DNA from: Immundisolibacter sp.
Lineage (GTDB): Bacteria > Pseudomonadota > Gammaproteobacteria > Immundisolibacterales > Immundisolibacteraceae
Direction of reading: 5' to 3'
DNA length: 19,892 nucleotides
Assembly: GCF_041601295.1 (NCBI RefSeq)
Contig: NZ_JBFIII010000055.1
Coordinates: 1 to 19,892 of the forward strand
Shown here piece after piece: positions 1 to 8,155 of the stretch. Each line of letters begins with the position of its first letter. Positions within the stretch are counted from its first letter, which is position 1. A program made the position numbers and the translations under genes. The notes under the pieces were generated by a model. The model searched no databases, was not told the origin of the DNA, and was given only the letters and a program-made list of their open reading frames with translations.

Positions 1-468
1 CACGAGCCGCCGCTGCTGATTCTGGACGAGCCCACGGCCGGGGTGGACATCGAATTGCGGCGGGACATGTGGGAGTTTCTGCGCGAGCTGAACCTCGCTG
101 GCACCACCATCATCCTGACCACGCACTATCTGGAAGAAGCCGAAACCCTGTGCCGGCGCGTGGCGATGATCAACCATGGCCGCATCGTGGAAGACGGCCT
201 GGTGTCCGATCTGCTGGCGCGCCTGCACCAGGAGACCTTTGTGCTCACGGTGAGCGGGGGCGAACGGCTGCCCGAGTTGCCCGGTTTCACCTTTCGCCGC
301 AGCGGCGCGCAGGAACTGGAAGTTGACGTGCCCAGGGACGGTCGGTTGAACGCCGTGTTCGACGCCCTGAACCGTAGCGGCATCGAGGTGCTCGGCCTGA
401 AGAACAAGGCTAATCGGCTGGAAGAATTCTTTGTGCGGATGGTGCAGGCGCAACGTGACCGCGTTTAA
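1..468 (+). CDS. yadG: ABC transporter ATP-binding protein, C-terminal part (YadG-like)
   Basis: This is the C-terminal part (155 residues) of an ABC ATPase whose start lies before the window; the frame is open to base 1. The first residues hold the Walker B motif and D-loop (LLILDEPTAGVD), followed by the switch histidine in ILTTHYLEEAE. The Walker A and signature motifs are cut off. The remainder is a small C-terminal domain typical of drug or polysaccharide exporter ATPases. The gene overlaps the next one by 14 bp, and that product closely resembles E. coli YadH, so this is most likely its YadG-type partner, powering export across the inner membrane. The transported substrate is unknown, and nothing in the sequence ties it to the aromatic genes downstream. 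Confidence 0.9.
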   Translation, partial: HEPPLLILDEPTAGVDIELRRDMWEFLRELNLAGTTIILTTHYLEEAETLCRRVAMINHGRIVEDGLVSDLLARLHQETFVLTVSGGERLPELPGFTFRRSGAQELEVDVPRDGRLNAVFDALNRSGIEVLGLKNKANRLEEFFVRMVQAQRDRV

Positions 469-1273
469 CGAACCGGCTTACGCGAGCGGCGTACCGGCAC
501 AGCGCCGGCTGCGTTGGTGGGGCGCTTTTCGGACGCTGGTGACCAAGGAAGTGCGCCGCTTTCTGCGCATCTGGGCGCAAACGCTGCTGCCTCCGGTAAT
601 CACCACCACGCTGTATCTGATGATCTTCGGCCATCTGATTGGCCGGCGCATTGGCCCCATGGGCGGGCACGAGTACATCGCCTTTATCGTGCCTGGGCTG
701 GTGATGTTGTCGGTCATCACCAACGCCTACGGCAATGTGGTGTCGTCGTTCTTCGCCGCCAAGATGCAGGGCTTCGTGCAGGAACTGCTGGTGGCGCCGA
801 TTCCCAACTGGCTGATCCTGGCCGGCTACGTCGCCGGCTCGGTGGTGCGGGCGCTGCTCACGGCGGTGCTGGTGTCCGCGGTGGCCTTCGCGCTGGTCGA
901 TTTCTCCATCGCGCACCTGGGCCTGACGCTGCTGTTTGCCGTGATCACGGCGGTGCTGTTCGCACTGGCCGGGTTCATCAACGCGGTGTTTGCGAACAGC
1001 TTCGATCACATCTCGATCGTGCCGACTTTCGTGCTCACGCCCCTGACCTATCTGGGCGGAGTGTTCTATTCGGTGGACCTGCTGCCACCACTGTGGCGCA
1101 CGCTGTCGCTGGCCAACCCGGTGCTGTATCTGGTGGATGGCTTTCGTTACGCCATCCTGGGCAGTTCGGACATTCCAGTGCTCAACGGACTGGCGCTGCT
1201 GCTGGTCCTGACCACTGCGCTGGGTGGGTGGGCACTGTGGCTGATGCAGCGCGGCGTGGGCATCAAGGCCTGA
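455..1273 (+). CDS. yadH: ABC-2 type permease, YadH family
   Basis: This is the inner-membrane permease of an ABC-2 exporter, about 272 residues with roughly six hydrophobic segments. Motifs shared with E. coli YadH include RIWAQTLLPPVITTTLY near the N-terminus, FIVPGLVMLSVITNAY in the middle and PTFVLTPLTYLGGVFYS in the last third. The GTG at 455 is preferred as start because it gives an N-terminus (MTAFNEP, then a KEVRRFLRIW stretch) that matches the family length. A TTG at 431 in the same frame is possible but would deepen the overlap with the ATPase gene. Overlap of the two genes implies translational coupling. The ATPase and permease together would form one exporter of unknown substrate. 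Confidence 0.9.
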   Translation: MTAFNEPAYASGVPAQRRLRWWGAFRTLVTKEVRRFLRIWAQTLLPPVITTTLYLMIFGHLIGRRIGPMGGHEYIAFIVPGLVMLSVITNAYGNVVSSFFAAKMQGFVQELLVAPIPNWLILAGYVAGSVVRALLTAVLVSAVAFALVDFSIAHLGLTLLFAVITAVLFALAGFINAVFANSFDHISIVPTFVLTPLTYLGGVFYSVDLLPPLWRTLSLANPVLYLVDGFRYAILGSSDIPVLNGLALLLVLTTALGGWALWLMQRGVGIKA

Positions 1274-1510
1274 AGCGCCGGTCGTTTGTGCCGTATCCAG
1301 GGCGCCGGGGCGTCGCGTGCGTGACCTGGCAGGCGGGTGGTTTAAGCTTGCCCTGCGTCACGATTCGGCTCCGGCTAAGGAGTATTCTTGAACACTGTCG
1401 CGCTGTGCCCCCATGGGTCATGCTTGCCCGTACCCGTGGGCTAACGGCAACACACATATATATAGACTGACTGGGAAGGGTGTCGAAAAAACAATAGATC
1501 AGGAGGAGCT
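1274..1510 (+). promoter_or_regulatory. Intergenic region upstream of Rieske pair A
   Basis: These 237 bases lie between the ABC permease and the first Rieske gene and hold no convincing ORF. They are more AT-rich at the 3' end: an alternating CACACATATATATAG stretch at about 1451-1465, then an A-run, and a strong Shine-Dalgarno sequence (AGGAGGAGCT, 1501-1510) directly before the ATG. The TATATA stretch could be a -10 element, but no good -35 was found at 16-18 bp. The pair A promoter very probably lies here, given the change of function from exporter to oxygenase. Confidence 0.4.
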
Positions 1511-2860
1511 ATGGATAAGCTCGACGACTTGGTGCGGGCCGATGAAGGGCTGGTAAGGCGCGAAATATTCGCCGACCCGGCGTTATACCGGCAGGAACTT
1601 GAACGCATTTTCGACCGTTCATGGCTGTTTCTGGCCCATGACACGCAGCTTCCCAATCCCGGTGATTTTCTGACCACCTTCATGGGTGAAGACCCGGTGC
1701 TGGTCATCCGTCAGGTGGACGGCAGCGTGGCGGCGTTCCTGAATGTCTGCACCCACCGGGGCACGCTGCTGTGCCTGGCGGAGGAGGGCAACGCCAAACA
1801 CTTCACCTGCACCTATCACGGCTGGACCTTTGGCGCCGACGGTGCGCTGGTGGATGTGCCGCGCGAGGGCGATGCCTACTATGGCGAGCTCGACAAGGCC
1901 AGCTGGGGGCTCAAGTCGATCCGCGTCGAGTCCTACAAGGGACTGTATTTCGGCAACTTCGATCCGGCCGCGCCGACCTTGTCGGATTTTCTGGGGGACT
2001 TCGCCTGGTACCTGGATGCGGTATTCGACCCGCAGCCGGGCGGGGTCGAGTTTCTCGGTGGCACCATGCGCATGACGCTGCGTTGCAACTGGAAGATCGC
2101 GGCCGAGAACATCATCTCCGACACCTACCACGTGCTCGCGGCGCACGGCTTGTCGGTACAGATCTGCTCGGCTGGCCGCGACATGCAGATCGGCGTCGAG
2201 GAAGGCAGCGACCTGCAAGGCCAGACGCTGTCGGCCACCGTCAACGGCCACGGCTGGAACGCCAACCTGGACGGTCAGGGCCAGTACTCACTTTTCTACG
2301 ATCCCGAACCGTGGCTGAAATTCGCCAACGCCAGCCGGCCGCGGTACATCGAGCACCTGGGCGAACCGCGGGCCTGGTTCGTCGGGTCGTCCATCGACGG
2401 CGGCTTGTTTCCCACCTTCATGTTCGTGCCCGGGTTTACGTTTCGGATCATCCATCCCAAGGGACCGGACGAGTGCGAGCTGTGGATGTGGACGGTGGTT
2501 GAGAAAAACCTGCCGGACGAGCTCAAGCGCGAGATGGTACGTTTCAACGCCCGCATGCTTGGCACGTCGGGGATGTTCGAGACGGACGACTGCAACAACA
2601 TGGAGAACATGAGCAAGGCGCTGCGTGGCGTGGCCAACCGCAAGTTCGACTCACATTACGCCATGGGCCTGGGGCACGAACGGCATGACGATCCGACCTT
2701 CCCCGGTCGCGTGGACCAGCGCATCTCGGACAACTGCTTCCGCGGCTTTTACCAGCGCTGGCAGGAGTTCATGCGCGCCGAAAGCTGGGCGCAGATTCCG
2801 CTGGCGCCGCGGCGCTTCACGGGCGACAACACGCCGCTGCGGGAGGCGAGTCATGGCTGA
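1511..2860 (+). CDS. Rieske aromatic ring-hydroxylating dioxygenase, alpha subunit (pair A)
   Basis: This is the large catalytic subunit (449 residues) of a Rieske non-heme iron oxygenase, which inserts O2 into an aromatic ring to give a cis-dihydrodiol. The Rieske [2Fe-2S] ligands are C80, H82, C100 and H103, in CTHRG and CTYHGW. The mononuclear iron site is D204 (bridging), H207 and H212 in SDTYHVLAAH, with the carboxylate ligand expected at D360 in FETDD, all by analogy with naphthalene dioxygenase. The length is typical of the family. A perfect AGGAGG fixes the start. The next gene, its beta subunit, begins 8 bp before this one ends. The substrate cannot be read from sequence. It shares its N-terminal REIFADPALY-type motif with the other alpha subunits here. 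Confidence 0.95.
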   Translation: MDKLDDLVRADEGLVRREIFADPALYRQELERIFDRSWLFLAHDTQLPNPGDFLTTFMGEDPVLVIRQVDGSVAAFLNVCTHRGTLLCLAEEGNAKHFTCTYHGWTFGADGALVDVPREGDAYYGELDKASWGLKSIRVESYKGLYFGNFDPAAPTLSDFLGDFAWYLDAVFDPQPGGVEFLGGTMRMTLRCNWKIAAENIISDTYHVLAAHGLSVQICSAGRDMQIGVEEGSDLQGQTLSATVNGHGWNANLDGQGQYSLFYDPEPWLKFANASRPRYIEHLGEPRAWFVGSSIDGGLFPTFMFVPGFTFRIIHPKGPDECELWMWTVVEKNLPDELKREMVRFNARMLGTSGMFETDDCNNMENMSKALRGVANRKFDSHYAMGLGHERHDDPTFPGRVDQRISDNCFRGFYQRWQEFMRAESWAQIPLAPRRFTGDNTPLREASHG

Positions 2861-3368
2861 TGCCGCGGTTGCGTTCGAAACCTGGTTCGCGATCCAGCAG
2901 TTCCTGTTCCGAGAGGCCCGGCTGCTCGACGAGGACCGTTACGACGACTGGCACCTGCTGGTCGCGCAGGACATCCATTACGGCATGCCGGCCCAGCGCA
3001 GCCGCTACAAACGCGAACAGCGCAGGCACGCGGTCGACACCGATCATTTCGACGACGATTTCGGCTCGCTGCGTCTGCGGGTGGAGCGCCTGAAGCGTCC
3101 CGGCGTGCCGTCCATGGACCCGCCGCCGCGGACCTGCCGCATCGTCAGCAATGTCGAGGTGGAGCCGACCGCAACCGCGGGCGAGTATCGCGTCCATTCC
3201 ACCGTGCAACTCACCCGCAACCGCCTGTATGACGAGGACGAGATCCTCACCGCGCGGCGCGTGGACCTGCTGCGCGGCGACGGTAATGGCGGCTTTCGCC
3301 TGGCCCGGCGGGAGATTCACACCACCCAGAACGTCATCCGCATGCGCAACCTGAACTGCCTGTTATAG
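2853..3368 (+). CDS. Ring-hydroxylating dioxygenase beta subunit (pair A)
   Basis: This is the small subunit (171 residues) of the oxygenase encoded just upstream, in the NTF2/SnoaL-like fold family that packs under the alpha trimer in alpha3beta3 enzymes. Family features are the N-terminal FREARLLDEDRYDDWHLL, in which the early acidic and aromatic positions are conserved, the central PRTCRIVSNV stretch before a beta strand, and a C-terminal end of the NVIRMRNLN type. The ATG at 2853 overlaps the alpha stop codon region by 8 bp, so the two are translationally coupled. The role is structural; it carries no metal site. The usual FF at the very C-terminus is replaced by LL. Confidence 0.92.
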   Translation: MADAAVAFETWFAIQQFLFREARLLDEDRYDDWHLLVAQDIHYGMPAQRSRYKREQRRHAVDTDHFDDDFGSLRLRVERLKRPGVPSMDPPPRTCRIVSNVEVEPTATAGEYRVHSTVQLTRNRLYDEDEILTARRVDLLRGDGNGGFRLARREIHTTQNVIRMRNLNCLL

Positions 3369-3382
3369 GTCCCGCCGTGGGG

Positions 3383-3397
3383 GGGCGCGCGGCGCCC
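3383..3397. terminator. Possible hairpin between convergent operons
   Basis: GGGCGC-GCG-GCGCCC is a 6-bp GC-only stem with a 3-base loop, midway between the stop codons of the convergent pair A beta gene (3368) and the ferredoxin gene (3410). There is no T-run on either side, so it is not a classical intrinsic terminator. It is placed where a bidirectional stop would be useful, but a chance GC palindrome is about as likely. Confidence 0.25.
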
Positions 3398-3409
3398 GGA
3401 ATGTGAGAT

Positions 3410-3685
3410 TCAGGCGGTTTTCGCCTCCGACAAGTGCTCATAGCCCAGATAGGGGTCGGGGATGCGCAGGCCGTGGTTCACCGTGATGCAGTCCACGTGG
3501 CAGTCGATGGCACACAGGCGACAGCTGTGGCAGTCGTTGGGGTAGCGGATCACTGCCTTCCAGCCCGGCGGGCCGATCGGATTCCACGGCTCGCCCACTT
3601 CCTCCAGGGTCAGCACGCCGGTCGGGCAGGCGTCGATACAGGCATTGCAGCCGTCGCAGATGGCGTAGTCTATTTTCTCGATCAT
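3410..3685 (-). CDS. 2[4Fe-4S] ferredoxin, AprB-like partner of the flavoprotein
   Basis: This small iron-sulfur protein (91 residues) carries two 4Fe-4S motifs: C10, C13, C16, C20-P in CDGCNACIDACP, and C52, C55, C58, C62 in CHSCRLCAIDCH. An extra C66 follows, and the usual proline after the second motif is replaced by H63. The insert of about 30 residues between motifs is longer than in clostridial ferredoxins and recalls the beta subunit of adenylylsulfate reductase. AGGAGA before the ATG supports the start. It sits 15 bp after the FAD flavoprotein gene, so a tight flavoprotein-ferredoxin pair is inferred. It is not the [2Fe-2S] ferredoxin that normally serves Rieske dioxygenases. It is the last gene of the eight-gene operon. 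Confidence 0.9.
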   Translation of the reverse strand: MIEKIDYAICDGCNACIDACPTGVLTLEEVGEPWNPIGPPGWKAVIRYPNDCHSCRLCAIDCHVDCITVNHGLRIPDPYLGYEHLSEAKTA

Positions 3686-3700
3686 GGTCAGTGGTCTCCT

Positions 3701-5473
3701 TCAGGCGCTCTGGGCTTCGCGAAAGCGTTCTGGCACGCCGTATGTGGACGGCTCGATGCCGCGCGGAGGCTTGATGGGCCAGCGCTCGAAGGGCAGATCC
3801 CAATGCGTGACTCGCGGCGGCGCGGCCAGATCCTCCCCTGGCGCGCTCAACATCAACCACTTCAGCCAGCGGTCGTTATCCCGGAACGGATAGTCGGCGC
3901 GGAACAGCTCGGCGCGGCTCTCGGTGCGCTCCAGCATGGCGCTGGTGACCAGCTTGCAAACTTCCAGATAGGTGCGCGCGTCGTGCGCCTTGACCAGTTC
4001 GTGCAGGTCAGGGGCATACACCTTGGGTAACAGGTCGGCCTCGATGCGGGCCAGTTCCTCGCGTACGTGCTGGATACGGGCAGCGTTCTTGAACAGCGCG
4101 AAGGTCGCCTCGCCGGTCACGCGGCCGATTTCGAGGTGGGCGTCGGCTGGGCGCGTCAGCCGGAACTTGTGGCGCGGCGCATAGAAAGCGGAGATGGCGT
4201 CGTCCACCTGGCGCGTATTGCGCGGCAGGCGCCCAAGACTCGCGGCGCGCGCCGCCATGGCACCGGCAGCCCGGTAGCCGGTCACCAGCGAGGCACTCGA
4301 AATGGCGCTGCCGGAGATGCCCGCCATCATATGCGGCAGGCAGGTGCACGCACCTGCGGCGTACAGCCCGGGCACGTTGGTCTCGCCGTCAAGTCCGATG
4401 CGCAGGCCCGACGAGCTGTTGCTGGCCAGCACCATCATCGGGTTAACAGTCAGCGTGTCGCGCGCCGGGTCGACGCCAAATTCCTTGAATGCGCGCCCCA
4501 CGGTCGGCGCCACCTGATACAGCATCTCAATGTCCGCGGTGGGCACGTGACGCATGTCCACGTAACAGGGGCCACGCCCTTCGATGTTTTCGGTAATGAT
4601 GCCCCGCGCCATCTGGATCAGGCCGGTCTGCTCACCCCAGATCGGGTCGTAGCCGCTCATGAAGCGTTCGCCCAGGCGGTTCTTGAAGTGCGCGCCAATG
4701 CCCTGAATCTTGGCCTGGCCGGGCGTGAAGAACGTCTTGTTGAAATAACTCCAGGCAGCGAACTGGCCAAACTCCATGCCGGCCAGCTCGGCGCCCGCGC
4801 GGTAGGCCATGCGGTGTCCGTCGCCGGGGATGTGGTCGGAAAAGGCGTAATGCATGCGCGGGTAGAAGGGCCCGGTGCACAGCAGCACCGCCTTGGCGCG
4901 AAACACGTGCGGTACACCGGTCTGCACGTGCACGCCGACCGCGCCGCACACGCCCTCCTTGGTCGGGTGCAGGCCATCGAGCGTGAGCAGGTCCAGACTC
5001 GCCACCTTCTCGAACAACCGAACCCGCGCGCGCTTCATTGCCTTGCGCATCACCTCCATGCAGGCCCGCCCATCGGCACCCAGCGTGGTGCCGATCTTGT
5101 GGCCGCGCACCTTCACGTACTTGAGATTGCCGTCGGGGCTGCGCGCGTAGGGCACGCCCATGTCGATCAGCTCACGGAAGCGGAAGTAGGCGTCACGCAG
5201 AAACATTGCCGTCCAGTCCTGGTCGGCCAGGTAGTTCGAGCCGACCACGAACTCTTCCACCCAGGTGTTGAGTTCATCGCCTTCCAGCAGGCGGTCCGGG
5301 GCGAATTGCGAGTGCACGTAGGTCATGGGACCGGCGCGGGCGACCTGGGCTTTTTCGACCAGCGCCACCGAGGCGCCCAGTTCCCGCGCGCGCAGTGCCG
5401 CCCGGCAACCGCCGAGGCCGCCGCCGATCACCAGCACGTCCACGTTCACGTTCACGGGATCGTAGTCGGACAT
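3701..5473 (-). CDS. FAD-dependent oxidoreductase, AprA / fumarate-reductase flavoprotein superfamily
   Basis: This 590-residue flavoprotein has an N-terminal dinucleotide-binding motif, VIGGGLGG at 15-22, a conserved GDGHRMAYRAGAELAGMEF at 217-235 and a C-terminal FAD-binding VPGLYAAGAC at 367-376. The order and length fit the SdhA/FrdA/AprA superfamily. Two catalytic landmarks of true fumarate reductases look absent: the HPT after MEFxQF is replaced by AAW, and the arginine of GANRLGG is replaced in the segment around 384-392. It is therefore unlikely to be a fumarate or succinate enzyme. The 4Fe-4S ferredoxin follows directly, as AprB partners AprA, but no sulfate-activation genes are nearby. 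A good AGGAGA sets the start. The substrate is unknown; a role in electron supply or reduction of an aromatic intermediate is inferred. Confidence 0.85.
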   Translation of the reverse strand: MSDYDPVNVNVDVLVIGGGLGGCRAALRARELGASVALVEKAQVARAGPMTYVHSQFAPDRLLEGDELNTWVEEFVVGSNYLADQDWTAMFLRDAYFRFRELIDMGVPYARSPDGNLKYVKVRGHKIGTTLGADGRACMEVMRKAMKRARVRLFEKVASLDLLTLDGLHPTKEGVCGAVGVHVQTGVPHVFRAKAVLLCTGPFYPRMHYAFSDHIPGDGHRMAYRAGAELAGMEFGQFAAWSYFNKTFFTPGQAKIQGIGAHFKNRLGERFMSGYDPIWGEQTGLIQMARGIITENIEGRGPCYVDMRHVPTADIEMLYQVAPTVGRAFKEFGVDPARDTLTVNPMMVLASNSSSGLRIGLDGETNVPGLYAAGACTCLPHMMAGISGSAISSASLVTGYRAAGAMAARAASLGRLPRNTRQVDDAISAFYAPRHKFRLTRPADAHLEIGRVTGEATFALFKNAARIQHVREELARIEADLLPKVYAPDLHELVKAHDARTYLEVCKLVTSAMLERTESRAELFRADYPFRDNDRWLKWLMLSAPGEDLAAPPRVTHWDLPFERWPIKPPRGIEPSTYGVPERFREAQSA

Positions 5474-5501
5474 TGCTCTGTCTCCTGCCGCGGGGGCGTT
5501 A

Positions 5502-6035
5502 TCAGAAAAAATTGGTCAGGTTCTTGATCGGCAGGACGTTGTGGTCAATCAGGACGCGGCGGCGCGCCAGGCGCAGGCCCTGCGGTGTCGGGCGCAGCGC
5601 GTCTTCGCGGCGGCCAGCCAGCAGGTCGGTCTCGCGCTCCATGCGGCTGCGGTAAAAGATGAAATGGCTGTGTACCTCCCACTCCGGGCCGCTGTCGTCC
5701 ATCAGCAGTACGTTCGAGACCAGGTGGCAGGTACGCGAGGGTGGCTCCTCCGCCCAGTGCACGCCGGTGTGCAGCTGCGTCACGCGCATGGCGAGCACGT
5801 CCTTGCCCTCGTCGAACCAGGCAACATCCTGGCCTTCGCGCGTCCATTCCTCAGCGGGTGCCAGCGAGGGCACATTGCGCCGCAGCGGCATGAAATAGCG
5901 CACGTCGTCGGCGAGCAGGTCCAGCCAGGCGGTGAACTCGCGCCGGTCCAGCAAGCCAGCTTCGCGGTACAGGAACTCTTCAGCCTCGCGTGCCCGCAGC
6001 AAACGCGCCAGGGCGGCGTTGTCCGGGCCGCTCAC
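5502..6035 (-). CDS. Ring-hydroxylating dioxygenase beta subunit (pair B)
   Basis: This 177-residue beta subunit of an alpha3beta3 Rieske oxygenase has the NTF2-like fold signature: FLYREAGLLDRREFTAWLDL near the N-terminus, PPSRTCHLVSNV in the middle and the canonical end NLTNFF. The start is the GTG at 6035, which shares GTGA with the TGA stop of the pair B alpha gene. This 4-base overlap is a classic coupled junction and gives a normal family length. An upstream start would run deep into the alpha gene and add residues unlike the family. The AprA-like gene follows after 28 bp. The role is structural. Confidence 0.92.
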   Translation of the reverse strand: MSGPDNAALARLLRAREAEEFLYREAGLLDRREFTAWLDLLADDVRYFMPLRRNVPSLAPAEEWTREGQDVAWFDEGKDVLAMRVTQLHTGVHWAEEPPSRTCHLVSNVLLMDDSGPEWEVHSHFIFYRSRMERETDLLAGRREDALRPTPQGLRLARRRVLIDHNVLPIKNLTNFF

Positions 6036-7345
6036 AGTACGCCCATCAGCTGTGCCCAGCGCCGGTAGTAGCCGCGCTGGTTCTGCTCGGACACGCCTTC
6101 CATGACGGTACCGCCGCGCGCGATCCACGGCTCGCTGCCGGCCGCCAACTCATGCCCAAGGCCCATTGCCATGTGATAGGGATGGCGCCGCGCGATGGTG
6201 CCGCGACTGGCCCGGTGGGCGAGGTTCCAGTTCTCCATGTCGTCCTCTTCGGTCAGGCCCGATGGCCCCTGGTAGCGGATGACGTAGCGGCGCAGGTGGT
6301 CTTTGACCGCCGCCGGCGCGTACTCGGGGACGAAGTAGAAGCGCCATACCTCGCAGGTCTCGGGCCCGGCCGGATGCCATAGCGCGATGCTGGTGCGGCC
6401 GTTCGAGAAGGACATATTCGGAAAGATGGTGCCGCCGTGGGGCACCATGCGGGCGCGCTCGCCAAGCTGTTGCTCGCGCGCGGCGTAAGCGCGCCGGTAA
6501 TACGCGTGCAGTTCCGGTACGGCGGCGTAGGCGGACAGAAAATCGAAACCCGGCGGATACAGCGCACCACGTCCGGAGTGGCCAGTCGCCGCGTAGGCAA
6601 TGTTTTGCAGCACCGGCTTTTGCGGAATGGCGTCGTACTGGTGGCGCCCGGCCTTGCCGCTGGGCGACAGCGCCAGCTGGTCCACCGAGGCGTGGCTGAC
6701 GTTGTGGTAGTTGTCGCCGGAGAAATTCTCGGCGCCGAATTTCCAGTTGCACGGCAGGGTCCACTTCTGCACGCCGGCGATCAGTTCCAGTTCCCCGACC
6801 CCGACATCCGGCACAGTGAAGAACTCCTCGATCCAGATCCGCGCGTCGCCCAGCCAATCCTCAAGACCCGGCGTGGCAGCGTCCCAGCAGGCCCAGATGC
6901 TGCCCTTGAGCTCCGCAACCCGCGCTTCGACCAGACCCCATTCGGCCAGTTCCAGCTCGCTGAAGTAACCCTCGCGCAGCGCCGGCACGGCGCCCAGGCG
7001 GCCTTTGGTGTCATAGGTCCAGCCGTGGTACGGACAGGCAAACTCGCTGGCGTTGCCCTGGTCGTAGCGGCACACCTGCATGCCGCGATGGCGGCATGAA
7101 TTCAGGAACACGTGCAGCTCGCCATCCACGTCGCGCACCAGCAGTACCGATTCCTCACCCATGCGCGAAACCACAAAGTCACCTGGGCGGCGCACCTGGC
7201 TGACGTGGCCGACGAACAGCCACTGCGTGGCGAAGATACGTTCTAGCTCTGCGGCGTAAAGCGTTGGATCAACGAATATTTCACGGCTGACGAGGCCGCG
7301 CTCAGGGTCGACTAGCGCCCGTGTTTTAAGGTCAGCGAGGTCCAT
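6032..7345 (-). CDS. Rieske aromatic ring-hydroxylating dioxygenase, alpha subunit (pair B)
   Basis: This catalytic alpha subunit (437 residues) carries Rieske ligands C84, H86, C104 and H107 in CRHRG and CPYHGW. The mononuclear iron site reads D211, H214 and H218 in GDNYHNVSH, with the second carboxylate at D369 in TEEDDMENW. The two histidines are three residues apart, against four in naphthalene dioxygenase and in the other alphas here, so this enzyme belongs to a different branch. The ATG at 7345 is chosen because it has AAAGGAC upstream and starts the family N-terminus; a longer reading would enter the SDR gene. The SDR lies 13 bp upstream and the beta subunit overlaps by 4 bp. Substrate unknown. 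Confidence 0.94.
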   Translation of the reverse strand: MDLADLKTRALVDPERGLVSREIFVDPTLYAAELERIFATQWLFVGHVSQVRRPGDFVVSRMGEESVLLVRDVDGELHVFLNSCRHRGMQVCRYDQGNASEFACPYHGWTYDTKGRLGAVPALREGYFSELELAEWGLVEARVAELKGSIWACWDAATPGLEDWLGDARIWIEEFFTVPDVGVGELELIAGVQKWTLPCNWKFGAENFSGDNYHNVSHASVDQLALSPSGKAGRHQYDAIPQKPVLQNIAYAATGHSGRGALYPPGFDFLSAYAAVPELHAYYRRAYAAREQQLGERARMVPHGGTIFPNMSFSNGRTSIALWHPAGPETCEVWRFYFVPEYAPAAVKDHLRRYVIRYQGPSGLTEEDDMENWNLAHRASRGTIARRHPYHMAMGLGHELAAGSEPWIARGGTVMEGVSEQNQRGYYRRWAQLMGVL

Positions 7346-7358
7346 GACGTTGTCCTTT

Positions 7359-8144
7359 TCAGGCGAGTAGGGGTCGGCCACCCTGGTGGGAAAAACAGCC
7401 CACGTCGAGCACGGTGCCGGATATCTGTGTCGCGGCGTCAGAGAGCAGGAAGGCGACCGCGTTCGCAATGTCCTGAGGCTCGGTCACCCGGCCGGTGGCG
7501 GTGCGGCTGGCCAGGCGCTCGAAAGCCGGCACGCTGCCGAGCCCGGTCATACCCGAGTGCGTTCCGCCGGGTACGACCACGTTGACGCGGATGTGATCGT
7601 CCAGATGATCCCAGGCCATGGCCGCGGACAGCGCGAACACACCGCCCTTGCTGGCACTATAGGCCGCCAGATCCGGCTTGCCCCAGCCCGCGCCCGAGCC
7701 AATGTTGACGATGGCCCCGCCGCCGGCCGCGCGCATGGCCGGAATCACGGCCCGACAGGTGAGAAAAACCCCCTTCAGGTTCACGCCGATGACGTGATCC
7801 CACAGCGCCTCGTCGGTTTGCGTGACGTCGCCGCGCGGGTGGATGGCCGCATTGTTGACCAGTGCGTCTATGCGGCCGTGACGGCTCAACACCCCGGCAA
7901 CCCAGGCCCGCACCTGCGCGCCGTCGGCCACATCCACCTCGGCCAGGTCGGCGCTGAGCTGACGCTGCGCCAGCTCGGCCGCAGTGCCGGCGATGCCAGC
8001 CTCGGCAATGCTGCCCACCTGGCGCGCCTCAAGCCCGCAGGCACACACCGTGTGTCCCTGCGCGGCCAGCGTCAGCGTGATCGCCCGGCCAATGCCGTAG
8101 GTGCCCCCGGTAACCAGCGTGACGGGTGCTGCTTGCCGTTCCAT
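7359..8144 (-). CDS. Short-chain dehydrogenase/reductase (SDR)
   Basis: This is a classical SDR of 261 residues. The Rossmann cofactor motif TGGTYGIG is at 12-19, NNAA at 97-100, and the catalytic S150, Y162 and K166 are all present, in IGSGAG and YSASK. PGGTHSGM near 192-199 is the usual loop covering the cofactor. Such enzymes in oxygenase operons commonly oxidise cis-dihydrodiols or alcohol intermediates with NAD(P)+. The position directly before the pair B alpha gene (13 bp) fits a cis-diol dehydrogenase for its product, but the substrate is inferred from context only. The gene starts 11 bp after the beta-propeller gene ends. Confidence 0.92.
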   Translation of the reverse strand: MERQAAPVTLVTGGTYGIGRAITLTLAAQGHTVCACGLEARQVGSIAEAGIAGTAAELAQRQLSADLAEVDVADGAQVRAWVAGVLSRHGRIDALVNNAAIHPRGDVTQTDEALWDHVIGVNLKGVFLTCRAVIPAMRAAGGGAIVNIGSGAGWGKPDLAAYSASKGGVFALSAAMAWDHLDDHIRVNVVVPGGTHSGMTGLGSVPAFERLASRTATGRVTEPQDIANAVAFLLSDAATQISGTVLDVGCFSHQGGRPLLA

Positions 8145-8155
8145 GGCCCGGCTTC

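Noticed and set aside
1451..1466. CACACATATATATAGA as a sigma70 promoter or a microsatellite
   Set aside because: No matching -35 box was found at 16-18 bp, and the alternating tract is too short to call a repeat. It is noted only as AT-rich promoter-region sequence.
3701..5473. Calling the flavoprotein a fumarate reductase or succinate dehydrogenase subunit
   Set aside because: The HPT and GANRLGG catalytic motifs appear replaced, and no membrane anchor or SdhB-type protein is encoded nearby.
4067..5527. Long plus-strand reading frame opposite the AprA-like gene
   Set aside because: It is histidine- and alanine-rich with no recognisable domain and lies wholly antisense to a well-supported flavoprotein. 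It is a GC-driven shadow frame.
7346..7468. Longer start at 7468 for the pair B alpha subunit
   Set aside because: It would overlap the SDR gene. The ATG at 7345 has a Shine-Dalgarno sequence and begins the family N-terminus.
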